Below are positions 52,543-61,499 of a DNA stretch of 64,000 bases, piece after piece (positions within the stretch are counted from its first letter, which is position 1; each line of letters begins with the position of its first letter). The position numbers and the translations under genes are program-made. Below the pieces are notes generated by a model. That model saw only the letters and a program-made list of their open reading frames with translations, had not been told where the DNA came from and did no database searches. This DNA comes from BRH-c54 sp965284565 (GTDB taxonomy: Bacteria; Bacteroidota; Bacteroidia; Flavobacteriales_E; Vicingaceae): assembly GCA_965284565.1 (NCBI GenBank), contig OZ260100.1, positions 930,001 through 994,000 on the forward strand. Reading direction: 5' to 3'.

Positions 52543-54285
52543 TTATTTGAGTTTCTTAAAATAATTACAAATAGGAATATAATATCCTTTAAAAAGAATT
52601 CCTGAGCAATATTCTTTATCTTCCTGTGTATACTCTAGACTTACTTTTATATAGTTTTCTCTGTAATTATCTTCCATTAATATCTTTTCAAACAATTTAC
52701 TTTGTTTTATTGAAGATACTATGTCTTCATTTTTAAATTTTATATTATGTGTCCATTTACCAATAGGAATACCCATTTTAAAACTGCCTTCTTCCATTAA
52801 TTCATTAGTTTTATAATATCTAGTTAAGTTAGTTACGTAACCACTATCCGTTTGATAGCATGCATAGAAATTTCCATTTTCGTAATAATTTAATTGTTCT
52901 CCTTGAAGTTGACCTGAAATATAATTTCGTATAGCTTTAATCTTCCCAGATGGATAATAAAACTTAAAAACTCCATCACAACTTCCTGATTTCATTGTCC
53001 CTTTAAAACTAATATTATCATTAGAAAAATATTCAATTATATCTCCTTCTATTAATCCATTACTATAAGAAACACTTAATTTATTTAACCCATTATTTGC
53101 TTCAAAAGCAATTTGCTTTTGATTTTTATTTATACCATGATTTAATTCTTCGTGAAGTTTAATTTTAATTAGTGGGTCTAACTTAACAGAAAAATCATAA
53201 TCACTATTAAAATTAACATAGCCAGCTAATCTTGTATAATATTCAATTTCAAAATTGTATAAGCATTTGTTAAAGATAGTTTCATAGCCTACTATTTTCT
53301 CATTTATTATCACCGCTTTTTCCATTAAGACATATCTAAATTCAGGATAATACATCCATAATAATTCATTATCTAAAGCAGTATCTTTACCTACTAATGC
53401 TATCCCAATTGGAGTTGAAGTAAGTTTTTTAGTAATAGGATGGATATAATAATCTTCCATTATTTTGATGGCAGTCATTTCGTTGAGATAGCTATCAATC
53501 ACATTTAGAATGTCATCGTGTTTAATGTATTTACTAAATTTCTTATCTTCAAATAGATACATCTCTTTATTAACTATTGCTTTTTTTATTAGTTCTTTAA
53601 AAGAAATTGTTTGAAAATAATTTGGGTAAGAATTTAAGCTTGTTAAGATTCCTTCGTCATTAACCTTAATATATTGTTTTGAAATATACTCATCTATATT
53701 AAACTTAAAATTGTTTAACATTAACTTAGAATGTGAATATTCATTTCTATCTTGGTTTATTTCAATAAAATTTATTCCAACAAATTGATTTATTACCCGA
53801 GGTAAGCTAATGTTGACATCATTTGTACTGATTGTTTGAACTGATTTCTTCATCAACGTGTCAGTATATGCTTTCCATATTTCTTTATCTTTCACCCAGT
53901 TCAATTGTTCAATGACATCTGTAAAATAATTGTTTTCATTAAAAGTTATAAGTTTTATTACTCTAACCCTTGCGAACTCTGGTTCAGAGTATAAATAACT
54001 ATTCGGATAATTTGTAATAGTTGATAAATCATTCTTATTTAAATTAAAAAAATCACTCTCAGTTAATTTAAAAATGAATGGATTAGAATGAAGTTCAAAA
54101 AAAATTTCTCTTGGCAAAAAATTAGTTACATATTCCTTTTCATAAATAAAAGGAGCATCAAGTATTTTTACATAAACAAATGGAGCATCAGATACTTTTA
54201 TTTCCTGAGAAAAAATTATATTACTTGAAACACCAAATGAGATTAATGCGACTAAAATCTTATTTTGGAAAAAATTTTGGCTCAT
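52543..54285 (-). CDS. GldN-like domain fused to MORN repeats
   Basis: 580 residues. A signal-like N-terminus ending NIIFSQ is followed by a long region with GldN features: ISFKELIKKAIVNKEMYLFED (compare SLFDVIKDAVLASEL of GldN), then MEDYYIHPITKKLTSTPIGI and LLWMYYPEFRYVLMEKAVI, which align with EDWFFDRERSIMDVRIMGIA and IFWIYFPEARYVFANYDVF. A similar but weaker pattern occurs near residues 100-200. From about 400 to 520 there are MORN_2 repeats (YSNGLIEGDIIEYFSND, YYPSGKIKAIRNYISGQLQG, YYENGNFYACYQ, FKMGIPIGKWTH). I know no described family with this fusion. It stands alone, convergent with the PAP2-like gene. Confidence 0.7.
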   Translation of the reverse strand: MSQNFFQNKILVALISFGVSSNIIFSQEIKVSDAPFVYVKILDAPFIYEKEYVTNFLPREIFFELHSNPFIFKLTESDFFNLNKNDLSTITNYPNSYLYSEPEFARVRVIKLITFNENNYFTDVIEQLNWVKDKEIWKAYTDTLMKKSVQTISTNDVNISLPRVINQFVGINFIEINQDRNEYSHSKLMLNNFKFNIDEYISKQYIKVNDEGILTSLNSYPNYFQTISFKELIKKAIVNKEMYLFEDKKFSKYIKHDDILNVIDSYLNEMTAIKIMEDYYIHPITKKLTSTPIGIALVGKDTALDNELLWMYYPEFRYVLMEKAVIINEKIVGYETIFNKCLYNFEIEYYTRLAGYVNFNSDYDFSVKLDPLIKIKLHEELNHGINKNQKQIAFEANNGLNKLSVSYSNGLIEGDIIEYFSNDNISFKGTMKSGSCDGVFKFYYPSGKIKAIRNYISGQLQGEQLNYYENGNFYACYQTDSGYVTNLTRYYKTNELMEEGSFKMGIPIGKWTHNIKFKNEDIVSSIKQSKLFEKILMEDNYRENYIKVSLEYTQEDKEYCSGILFKGYYIPICNYFKKLK

Positions 54286-54383
54286 TTAATATATTTTATA
54301 GTCAGTATTGAACACCTTAAAAATACTAAAATTTATTATTAATATAATCCACAACTTTATTTTAAAAGTTCGTGCTTTAAACA

Positions 54384-54413
54384 AAAAAAGCACGCCAAAT
54401 GGCGTGCTTTTTA
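54384..54413. terminator. Terminator after the act operon
   Basis: AAAAAGCACGCCA/TGGCGTGCTTTTT stem-loop with T-runs on both sides. It shows that the operon ends with actF. Confidence 0.93.
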
Positions 54414-54436
54414 AAACTAAATTATTCAATCTATTT

Positions 54437-55648
54437 TTAATGATGTAGGTGTAAACTTTCGTCAAGCATTGGGTGGTTTTTAGTAACCAATGATGCTTTA
54501 GTAAGTGATGTTAACACTGTATAAATGAAAACTCCTGTAAACATTAAGAACATTCCTATTTCTACCATTCCTAATTGACCATCTTCAAACATAGTTCCTG
54601 GCAACACCATAGTTAAAACATCTAACCAGTGCCCTACAAAGATGATTAAAGCGATAGGCAATAAGAATACTGCATTTCTCTTTGCATCTCTCGACATTAA
54701 AATAAAGAATGGTAATAAGAAGTTTACAAAGAAAGTTCCTACATATAATAATTTATAATGCTCAAATCTGAATAAGTAATAAGTTACCTCTTCCGGTATA
54801 TCAGAATACCAAATTAACATAAACTGAGAAAACCATAGGTAAGACCATAAACAACTAATAGCAAACATCCATTTACCTAAATCGTGAATATGGCTATCGT
54901 TTACTTCTTTTAAGAATCCTTTACCTTTTAGGTACAATACTAATACCACAGCGAAAATCATACATGACACCCACATTCCTGAGAATGCATACCATCCAAA
55001 TAATGTACTGAACCAGTGTGTATCAATACTCATTAACCAATCCCATGCTGAAGATGAAGAAGTATAAGCAAAGAAGAAAATAAATAATACACCCATGAAT
55101 ATGCTTCTTTTATATATTGGAGAAACATCTCCAGCAGCTAGGTTTAATTGATCTTCTTCCATAGATTTTTTTCTAAACCAATAAGCAAAAAACATCCAAA
55201 CACCAATGTATATTAATGATCTAACAAAGAAAAATGGAATGTTTAGATAAGCACCTTTGTTTGCAATTAATTCATCATAGTGACTGCTTTCTGGATTATG
55301 AACTTCAGGATCCATCCAGTGATATAAATGGTGCATGTGAGCTGCTCCAGCAATAAACACTGCTAATAAAACTACTGCTCCAATAGGCATAAAGCTCATT
55401 ATTGCTTGAAAAATTCTGTGAGTAGTTACTCCCCATGCCATTTCTGAAACATATTGAAGTGCTAAAAAGAACAGTGCTGCTAATGAAATAGTAAAATAGA
55501 AATATCCATTTACTAATAAGTTAGCCCAAAATCTTTGAGAAACATGATGACCATGATCAGTAGTTAAACCAACAATTAAAGCTAGCAGACCAACTACAAT
55601 AAGAATAATAGTAGTTAGTTTCGCGTTTTTTGATATTGTATATTCCAT
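54437..55648 (-). CDS. actF: Alternative complex III subunit ActF (quinol:cytochrome c oxidoreductase)
   Basis: 403 residues with about ten membrane helices (LTTIILIVVGLLALIVGLTT; NLLVNGYFYFTISLAALFFL; SSSAWDWLMSIDTHWFSTLF; CLWSYLWFSQFMLIWYSDIP). It is NrfD-related like ActC, and lies at the end of the act operon as in other Bacteroidota. ActF helps anchor the quinol-oxidising complex that replaces cytochrome bc1. No terminal oxidase follows: a terminator is 24 bp away. Confidence 0.9.
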   Translation of the reverse strand: MEYTISKNAKLTTIILIVVGLLALIVGLTTDHGHHVSQRFWANLLVNGYFYFTISLAALFFLALQYVSEMAWGVTTHRIFQAIMSFMPIGAVVLLAVFIAGAAHMHHLYHWMDPEVHNPESSHYDELIANKGAYLNIPFFFVRSLIYIGVWMFFAYWFRKKSMEEDQLNLAAGDVSPIYKRSIFMGVLFIFFFAYTSSSSAWDWLMSIDTHWFSTLFGWYAFSGMWVSCMIFAVVLVLYLKGKGFLKEVNDSHIHDLGKWMFAISCLWSYLWFSQFMLIWYSDIPEEVTYYLFRFEHYKLLYVGTFFVNFLLPFFILMSRDAKRNAVFLLPIALIIFVGHWLDVLTMVLPGTMFEDGQLGMVEIGMFLMFTGVFIYTVLTSLTKASLVTKNHPMLDESLHLHH

Positions 55649-55686
55649 TTGTTAAAATGTTTTTAGTGTAATCTTCTTTATAAATT

Positions 55687-56337
55687 TTATTGTACTACAG
55701 CATTTGTATCAGCACTAACAACAGCGGTTTGACCCATATCTGCAGTTAATGGTTTTTTCATAAATCCTACTCTAATGTAATGAATTAATTGCCATCTTTC
55801 TTCTTGAGTTAACTGAGAAGCGTGTGGCCCCATTAATCCTTTTCCGAAAGTAATGGTATGGAACATTTTACCTTCAGGTAAGTCTAAGCTTTCAGTAAAT
55901 TTAACTGGTAGAGGAGGGAAAACTTCTCTTTCTACTAATGAACCATCTCCTTGTCCAGCACCACCATGACAGTGAACACAGAACATTCCATATAATTCTT
56001 TTCCTTTAGCTACAGATTGTTCGGTATAATCAAAGGGACTCTTTAAAAACTCTCCTGCTTGGTTGTATCCATCAATAGAGTTTTCATAAGGATACGGAGT
56101 AAAACCCCTATGAATTGTTCCCTCAACAGGTTTTCTTGCTGTGAGTGTATTTCTCAAAGAATCATCACCTCGTTCACCTCTTAATTCACCGTAATCTACG
56201 TAAGTTTCTATAGAAGGCGAACGATACATATCTGGCATATATTCAGGTGCTAAGCCATTTTCTTCTTTACAAGAAAAAAGAGAAATAATAGCAACCATTC
56301 CAATTATTTTTATGCTATTGTTCAGGTAGTTTTTCAT
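55687..56337 (-). CDS. actE: Alternative complex III monoheme cytochrome c ActE
   Basis: 216 residues. A lipoprotein signal (GMVAIISLFSCKEENG) anchors it to a membrane. One heme site CVHCHG (about residue 120) lies in a class I cytochrome c domain, with the likely axial Met in GLMGPHASQLT. It passes electrons out of the complex, probably to the terminal oxidase. DMYRSPSIETYVDYG is typical of ActE N-termini. Confidence 0.92.
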   Translation of the reverse strand: MKNYLNNSIKIIGMVAIISLFSCKEENGLAPEYMPDMYRSPSIETYVDYGELRGERGDDSLRNTLTARKPVEGTIHRGFTPYPYENSIDGYNQAGEFLKSPFDYTEQSVAKGKELYGMFCVHCHGGAGQGDGSLVEREVFPPLPVKFTESLDLPEGKMFHTITFGKGLMGPHASQLTQEERWQLIHYIRVGFMKKPLTADMGQTAVVSADTNAVVQ

Positions 56338-56373
56338 GTGTTTATTTTTTATAATCTTTCTAAATTAATCGTT

Positions 56374-56898
56374 TTATTTTTCGTCAATCTGAAGCACATA
56401 AGTTTCATTAAGAGCTGCTTTAATTTCTTCAGCAGTCATTCCACTATCACTTGGATGAATTTCCATCACAAATCTATTGTCAGTTGTACTTGGGTATGGA
56501 TTTCTAGCTTTAAAACCAGGTAATGTCCAGTTTCTTAATAAGTAAGTGAAAGACATACCATGTGCAGCACATAATACTCCAAATTCAAATGTTACCGGAA
56601 CAAATGCCGGAATATTATCAATTAATGAAAAGTTAGGTTTACCACCTATATTCATTGGCCAATCTTGCACCATAAAATACCACATTCCTGTTAACGCAAG
56701 CGAAACGCCTATCATTCCATAAATAAATGCGGTAATGGCAATACGAGTTCTTTTTAACCCAATAACAGGATCTATTCCATGAATAGGAAAAGGAGAAAAT
56801 ACATCTCTAATGTGAATTCCTTTTGAAACCAGATGTTTTGCACTTTCTAAAAGTACATAATCATCATCATAAATTGCGTATAGTTTTTTATCTGACAT
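56374..56898 (-). CDS. actD: Alternative complex III subunit ActD (DUF3341)
   Basis: 174 residues with two membrane helices (AITAFIYGMIGVSLALTGMWY; FVPVTFEFGVLCAAHGMSFTY) and DUF3341 features (YAIYDDDYVLLESAKHLV, DVFSPFPIHGID). It is an integral part of ACIII without known cofactors, encoded between actC and actE as expected. Confidence 0.93.
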   Translation of the reverse strand: MSDKKLYAIYDDDYVLLESAKHLVSKGIHIRDVFSPFPIHGIDPVIGLKRTRIAITAFIYGMIGVSLALTGMWYFMVQDWPMNIGGKPNFSLIDNIPAFVPVTFEFGVLCAAHGMSFTYLLRNWTLPGFKARNPYPSTTDNRFVMEIHPSDSGMTAEEIKAALNETYVLQIDEK

Positions 56899-56922
56899 AA
56901 CTAAAAGTTTCTAACGATATAA

Positions 56923-58332
56923 TTATTTTTTTACTGGGTGTAATTTTTTAAAGTCTTCATCAGACATGTTTTTGTATTTCTCTCCTGAAGATTTTAAAAT
57001 TGTTTTCAATTCATTAAGTGCTAACACAGGGAAATATCTTAAGAACAATAAATAGAATACACTAAATAAGCCTAATGTTCCGATAAAAATTCCTATATCT
57101 ACCCATGTTGGGTAGAACATAGACCAACTTGATGGTAAGTAATCTCTATGAACTGAAGTTACAATAATTACAAATCTTTCGAACCACATCCCTATATTTA
57201 CTACAATAGACATTATAAAAGTAAATGCTAAATTGGTTCTTAATTTTTTCCACCAAAATAAGTGAGGAGAAATTACATTACAAGTCATCATACACCAATA
57301 AGCCCAAGCATAAGGACCTGAAAATCTGTTAATGAATGCATAAGATTCGTATTCAACACCTGAATACCAAGAAATGAATAACTCTGTTAAATAAGCAACA
57401 CCAACTATTGAACCTGTTACAATAATAATGATGTTCATGTACTCAATATGTTTAATAGTTACATATTTTTCTAAGTGCATTACTTTTCTAACAATAATCA
57501 TAAGTGTTTGTACCATTGCGAAACCAGAGAATACAGCTCCTGCAACGAAATATGGAGGGAAGATAGTGGTATGCCAGCCCGGAATTACTGAAGTGGCAAA
57601 ATCCATAGATACAATAGAGTGAACCGAAAATACAAGTGGAGTAGCTAAACCTGCTAATACTAACGATACTTCTTCAAATCGTTGCCAAGCTTTAGCGTTT
57701 CCTGTCCAACCAAAGCTCAATAAGCTATACATTAATTTTGGAACTGGAGATTTTGCTCTATCTCTAATGGTTGCAAAATCGGGAATTAATCCAATATACC
57801 AAAATACTAATGATACAGAAAGATAAGTTGAAATTGCAAATACATCCCATAAAAGAGGAGAATTAAAGTTCACCCACATTGGTCCGAACTCATTTGGCAA
57901 AGGTAATACCCAATAAGCCATCCAAATTCTACCCATGTGTATCATTGGGAATAATCCTGCCATAAATACGGCAAAGATAGTCATTGCTTCTGCAGGTCTG
58001 TTAATTGCCATTCTCCATTTCTGACGGAATAACAATAACACAGCAGAAATTAATGTTCCTGCGTGACCAATACCAACCCACCAAACGAAGTTAGTAATGT
58101 CCCATGCCCAACCTACAGTTTTATTTAGCCCCCAAGTTCCTACACCTGTCCCTATAAGGTAAAGGATATTTCCTACACCCCAAAGGCCAACTATAGCAGC
58201 TATGGTCATTAAAATTTTCCAACCTTTAGTTGTTTTTCCTTCGATAGTTGCTAATACGTCATCGGAGATTTTTGAGTAATTTACATCGTCTCCTAATATT
58301 AACGGTTCTCTAATTGCGGCTTCTTTATGCAT
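56923..58332 (-). CDS. actC: Alternative complex III NrfD-like membrane subunit ActC
   Basis: 469 residues, about ten membrane helices of the NrfD/PsrC fold (WGVGNILYLIGTGVGTWG; WWVGIGHAGTLISAVLLLF; FMAGLFPMIHMGR; FSVHSIVSMDFATSVIPGWH; PHLFWWKKLRTN). It holds the quinol site and passes electrons to the iron-sulfur subunit ActB. It follows actB by 13 bp. Confidence 0.94.
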   Translation of the reverse strand: MHKEAAIREPLILGDDVNYSKISDDVLATIEGKTTKGWKILMTIAAIVGLWGVGNILYLIGTGVGTWGLNKTVGWAWDITNFVWWVGIGHAGTLISAVLLLFRQKWRMAINRPAEAMTIFAVFMAGLFPMIHMGRIWMAYWVLPLPNEFGPMWVNFNSPLLWDVFAISTYLSVSLVFWYIGLIPDFATIRDRAKSPVPKLMYSLLSFGWTGNAKAWQRFEEVSLVLAGLATPLVFSVHSIVSMDFATSVIPGWHTTIFPPYFVAGAVFSGFAMVQTLMIIVRKVMHLEKYVTIKHIEYMNIIIIVTGSIVGVAYLTELFISWYSGVEYESYAFINRFSGPYAWAYWCMMTCNVISPHLFWWKKLRTNLAFTFIMSIVVNIGMWFERFVIIVTSVHRDYLPSSWSMFYPTWVDIGIFIGTLGLFSVFYLLFLRYFPVLALNELKTILKSSGEKYKNMSDEDFKKLHPVKK

Positions 58333-58345
58333 TTTTTATACTTTT

Positions 58346-61300
58346 TTAAGCTTCGTTGTTTTCTAAATTTCTAACTTTTGTTAAGTAATATACGTTTGGT
58401 TGTTGACCAACTTCTTCTATTACTCTGTAAGCTCTATCATGGTTCATTTCTCCATTGATTTTGCTTTCCGTATCATTCAAATCACCAAAAGTAATGGCAT
58501 TTGTAGGACAAGCTCCAGAACATGCTGTTTGAATTGCACCATCCTGAACCTTAGTACTTGCTTTTTTAGCATCTAATTTTCCTGCTTGAATTCTTTGAAC
58601 ACACATGCTACATTTTTCCATTACCCCTCTTGCTCTAACAACTACATCTGGATTTAATACCATTCTTCCTAAATCATCTTGAGCAGGATTAACTTCAGTA
58701 AATTTATCATAAGCAATGTAGTTAAACCAGTTGAATCTTCTTACTTTATAAGCACAGTTGTTAGCACAATATCTTGTACCAATACATCTGTTGTAAGCCA
58801 TCATATTTAATCCTTCATTACTATGTGTTGTAGCAGCAACAGGACAAACTGTTTCACAACCTGCATGGTTACAGTGCTGACACATCATTGGCTGATGAAC
58901 AACTTGTGGGTTGTCAGCTGGGTCTTCCATTTTTCTATATCCAGCAATTGATTTGTCTTCAGTATCTGCATCAGTACTATAGTATCTATCAATACGCATC
59001 CAGTGCATTTCTCTTCCTCTTCTTACTTCATCTTTACCTACAACAGGAACATTGTTTTCAGAAATACATGCCGTTACACAAGCACTACATCCAATACAAG
59101 TATTCATATCAATAGACATTCCCCATCTGTGTCCGATATTTTCTATCGGATGCTCTTTCCATAAGTCAAATTCTTTGATATTTTTCTTAATAAACTCACC
59201 TTTTTCGTGAGTTACTAATTTATGTTCTGGGTTGTAAGCGTCTTTGTTTCCTTGTTTGTAAGTAGCTAATGTAGTTTCTCTAACTACAGAATCTCTACCC
59301 ATTACTGTTTGATGTGTTTGAGTAGCTGCAATAGGATATGTTCCGCTAACTTCTGCAATGGTAGCTCCTACATAGTAAGCAGCTCCTGTAGCAGAACGTC
59401 CAACTAAAGGATAAGCATTCTTACCTGTAGGCTCAGTCATATTTCCTACCACCTTTCCGTAACCTACAGCAATACCGATAGTTCCTCTTGCCTGACCAGG
59501 TTGAGCAACAACTGGCATATTTTCTACAGTAACACCATTTGCAGTAACACTAATCATGTTTGCTGGTGATTCTTGTCCTAATTGAGTATTGTAACCTCTT
59601 TCCTTCATTTCTGCAGGATTCATAGTTACATAGTTATCCCAAGTAATTTTAGTTATAGGATCTGGAGTTTCTTGTAACCATGGGTTATCTGCTCCTGCAC
59701 CTGCACCAACTGCTGCATTTTGAGTAATTTCTAATTCAAAATCTCCAGCAAATGGTTTGTTGCTAACTTTAATTCCTGCTAATGCTTCACCATTAAAAGA
59801 AACAGCACCAGTCTCAACATTCATTTTAACCTCTCCATCATGAACAGCTTTGTTCCAGAAATCATTAAATGGTGTTAGTACTAATTCACTAGCAAATGTA
59901 TTTTTCCAAGTTTCTTTAATAAAATTATAATAACTTGTATCTTCTTTTCCTGTCCATACTAAACAACTCTCTTGTGCTTGACGAGTGTTAAATAAAGGAG
60001 AAATTGTTGGTTGTTGAATAGTGTAATAATTGCTTACCGGATTGTAATCATTCCATGATTCGAATGCATGATTATCCGGACAAACATATTTACAAGCTTT
60101 AGACGTTTCGTTTGCTTTTGTTGCAAAAGAAATAGTTGATTTAACCTTTCCTAAAGCTGCTTTAAATTTCTCTCCTAAACTGAAAACTGGGTCAACACCA
60201 TAAATAGCTAAAACATCCACTTTGCCTTCATTCATTTCAGCGATTAACGCTTCTATTTTAGCATCATCTCCGGCTTTAGTTTTAGATACCGTATTCATGT
60301 CAATAGTATTCCCATAATTTCCTAAAATTTGGTTAATACCATTAACAATTAATTGCGTGTCTTTATCATTATTTCCTGCAACAACAATAGAAGCTCCTTT
60401 AGCAGCTTTTAAAGATTTTACTGCAGCAGCAATTTGTGCATCATAGTTAGTCTTAGGGGCATCAATACTTCCTCCTAATTGTTTGTATATGTTAGCTAAA
60501 ATTGCAGCATATTCAGATGGTTTTACAGGAACTCTTACATCTGCATTTGTTCCTGAAAGCGACATGTTAGCCTCAAATTGGAAATGTTTCGACATCCAAT
60601 CATTATCCGGTTTACGTGTTTGAGCATAATCATTTAAATACATAGGAGTATCTAACCAGTTGCCCATAAAATCTGCTCCAACACTAACAATGGTTTTTGC
60701 TTTAGCAAAGTTATAAGTAGGAATAGCTCTAACGCCAAATGATGCCATATTAGCATCTAACATTCCTGAGTAAGAAATTTCATCTAATTGAACAATATTT
60801 AATTTATTAGTTGCTAGCTCTTCTTCAGTTGAAGCTTTTGTTCCTAAACTTTCAATTGCTTTTCTTGTTGATGGGCTTATTAAACTTGTAGTTAAAACTC
60901 TTACATTTTTAGCAGCAGCTAAATCTTTTTTTATAGCAGCATCAATAGTTTTCCAATCAGTAGCATTTCCACCCATCATTGGGTTTTGGTACCTGTTGTT
61001 ATCATATAATGAAAGTACAGCACCTGCAACTCTTGCATTAATTGCTCCTTTAGTAAGCTTAGATTCTTTATTACCTGTTACATGAATAGGTCTTCCTTCT
61101 CTGGTTTTAACCAAAATTGGAGCAAAATCATTACCATCAGAATAAGTAGATGCATAATAGTTTGCTTTTCCAGGAGTAATTTCTTCTGGTTTAGTAATAT
61201 AAGGAATAGCCTTAGTAACTGGAGTTTCACAAGCTGCTAATGAAGCTGCTGCGACACCAAAACCAAGATATTTTAAGAAATCTCTACGTGATGTAGATGA

Positions 61301-61438
61301 ATTTTCCAATGTTTCGTTGTCACCTAAAAACTTGTCTATCGGTAACTCCTCAGGAAATTCATTATTCACAGACTCCAAAAATTTAGGGTCATTATTTAGT
61401 TGTTCTAAACCTTTCCAGTATTTTTTTGAATTAGCCAT
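58346..61438 (-). CDS. actB: Alternative complex III molybdopterin-like/iron-sulfur subunit ActB
   Basis: 1030 residues. A twin-arginine-type signal appears at about residues 50-72 (SRRDFLKYLGFGVAAASLAAC). The middle is a molybdopterin-oxidoreductase fold without an evident cofactor site, as known for ActB. The C-terminal 270 residues carry four clusters of cysteines: CIGCSACVTAC, CQHCNHAGCETVC, CIGTRYCANNC and CSMCVQRIQ...CSGACPTNA, for three [4Fe-4S] and one [3Fe-4S]. Periplasm-facing electron carrier between ActC and the cytochromes. Confidence 0.94.
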   Translation of the reverse strand: MANSKKYWKGLEQLNNDPKFLESVNNEFPEELPIDKFLGDNETLENSSTSRRDFLKYLGFGVAAASLAACETPVTKAIPYITKPEEITPGKANYYASTYSDGNDFAPILVKTREGRPIHVTGNKESKLTKGAINARVAGAVLSLYDNNRYQNPMMGGNATDWKTIDAAIKKDLAAAKNVRVLTTSLISPSTRKAIESLGTKASTEEELATNKLNIVQLDEISYSGMLDANMASFGVRAIPTYNFAKAKTIVSVGADFMGNWLDTPMYLNDYAQTRKPDNDWMSKHFQFEANMSLSGTNADVRVPVKPSEYAAILANIYKQLGGSIDAPKTNYDAQIAAAVKSLKAAKGASIVVAGNNDKDTQLIVNGINQILGNYGNTIDMNTVSKTKAGDDAKIEALIAEMNEGKVDVLAIYGVDPVFSLGEKFKAALGKVKSTISFATKANETSKACKYVCPDNHAFESWNDYNPVSNYYTIQQPTISPLFNTRQAQESCLVWTGKEDTSYYNFIKETWKNTFASELVLTPFNDFWNKAVHDGEVKMNVETGAVSFNGEALAGIKVSNKPFAGDFELEITQNAAVGAGAGADNPWLQETPDPITKITWDNYVTMNPAEMKERGYNTQLGQESPANMISVTANGVTVENMPVVAQPGQARGTIGIAVGYGKVVGNMTEPTGKNAYPLVGRSATGAAYYVGATIAEVSGTYPIAATQTHQTVMGRDSVVRETTLATYKQGNKDAYNPEHKLVTHEKGEFIKKNIKEFDLWKEHPIENIGHRWGMSIDMNTCIGCSACVTACISENNVPVVGKDEVRRGREMHWMRIDRYYSTDADTEDKSIAGYRKMEDPADNPQVVHQPMMCQHCNHAGCETVCPVAATTHSNEGLNMMAYNRCIGTRYCANNCAYKVRRFNWFNYIAYDKFTEVNPAQDDLGRMVLNPDVVVRARGVMEKCSMCVQRIQAGKLDAKKASTKVQDGAIQTACSGACPTNAITFGDLNDTESKINGEMNHDRAYRVIEEVGQQPNVYYLTKVRNLENNEA

Positions 61439-61499
61439 ATTTATGTTAATTGTAAGTCTTACTTTTTATATCTATTAAAAGAATCTTATTTATTATTGA

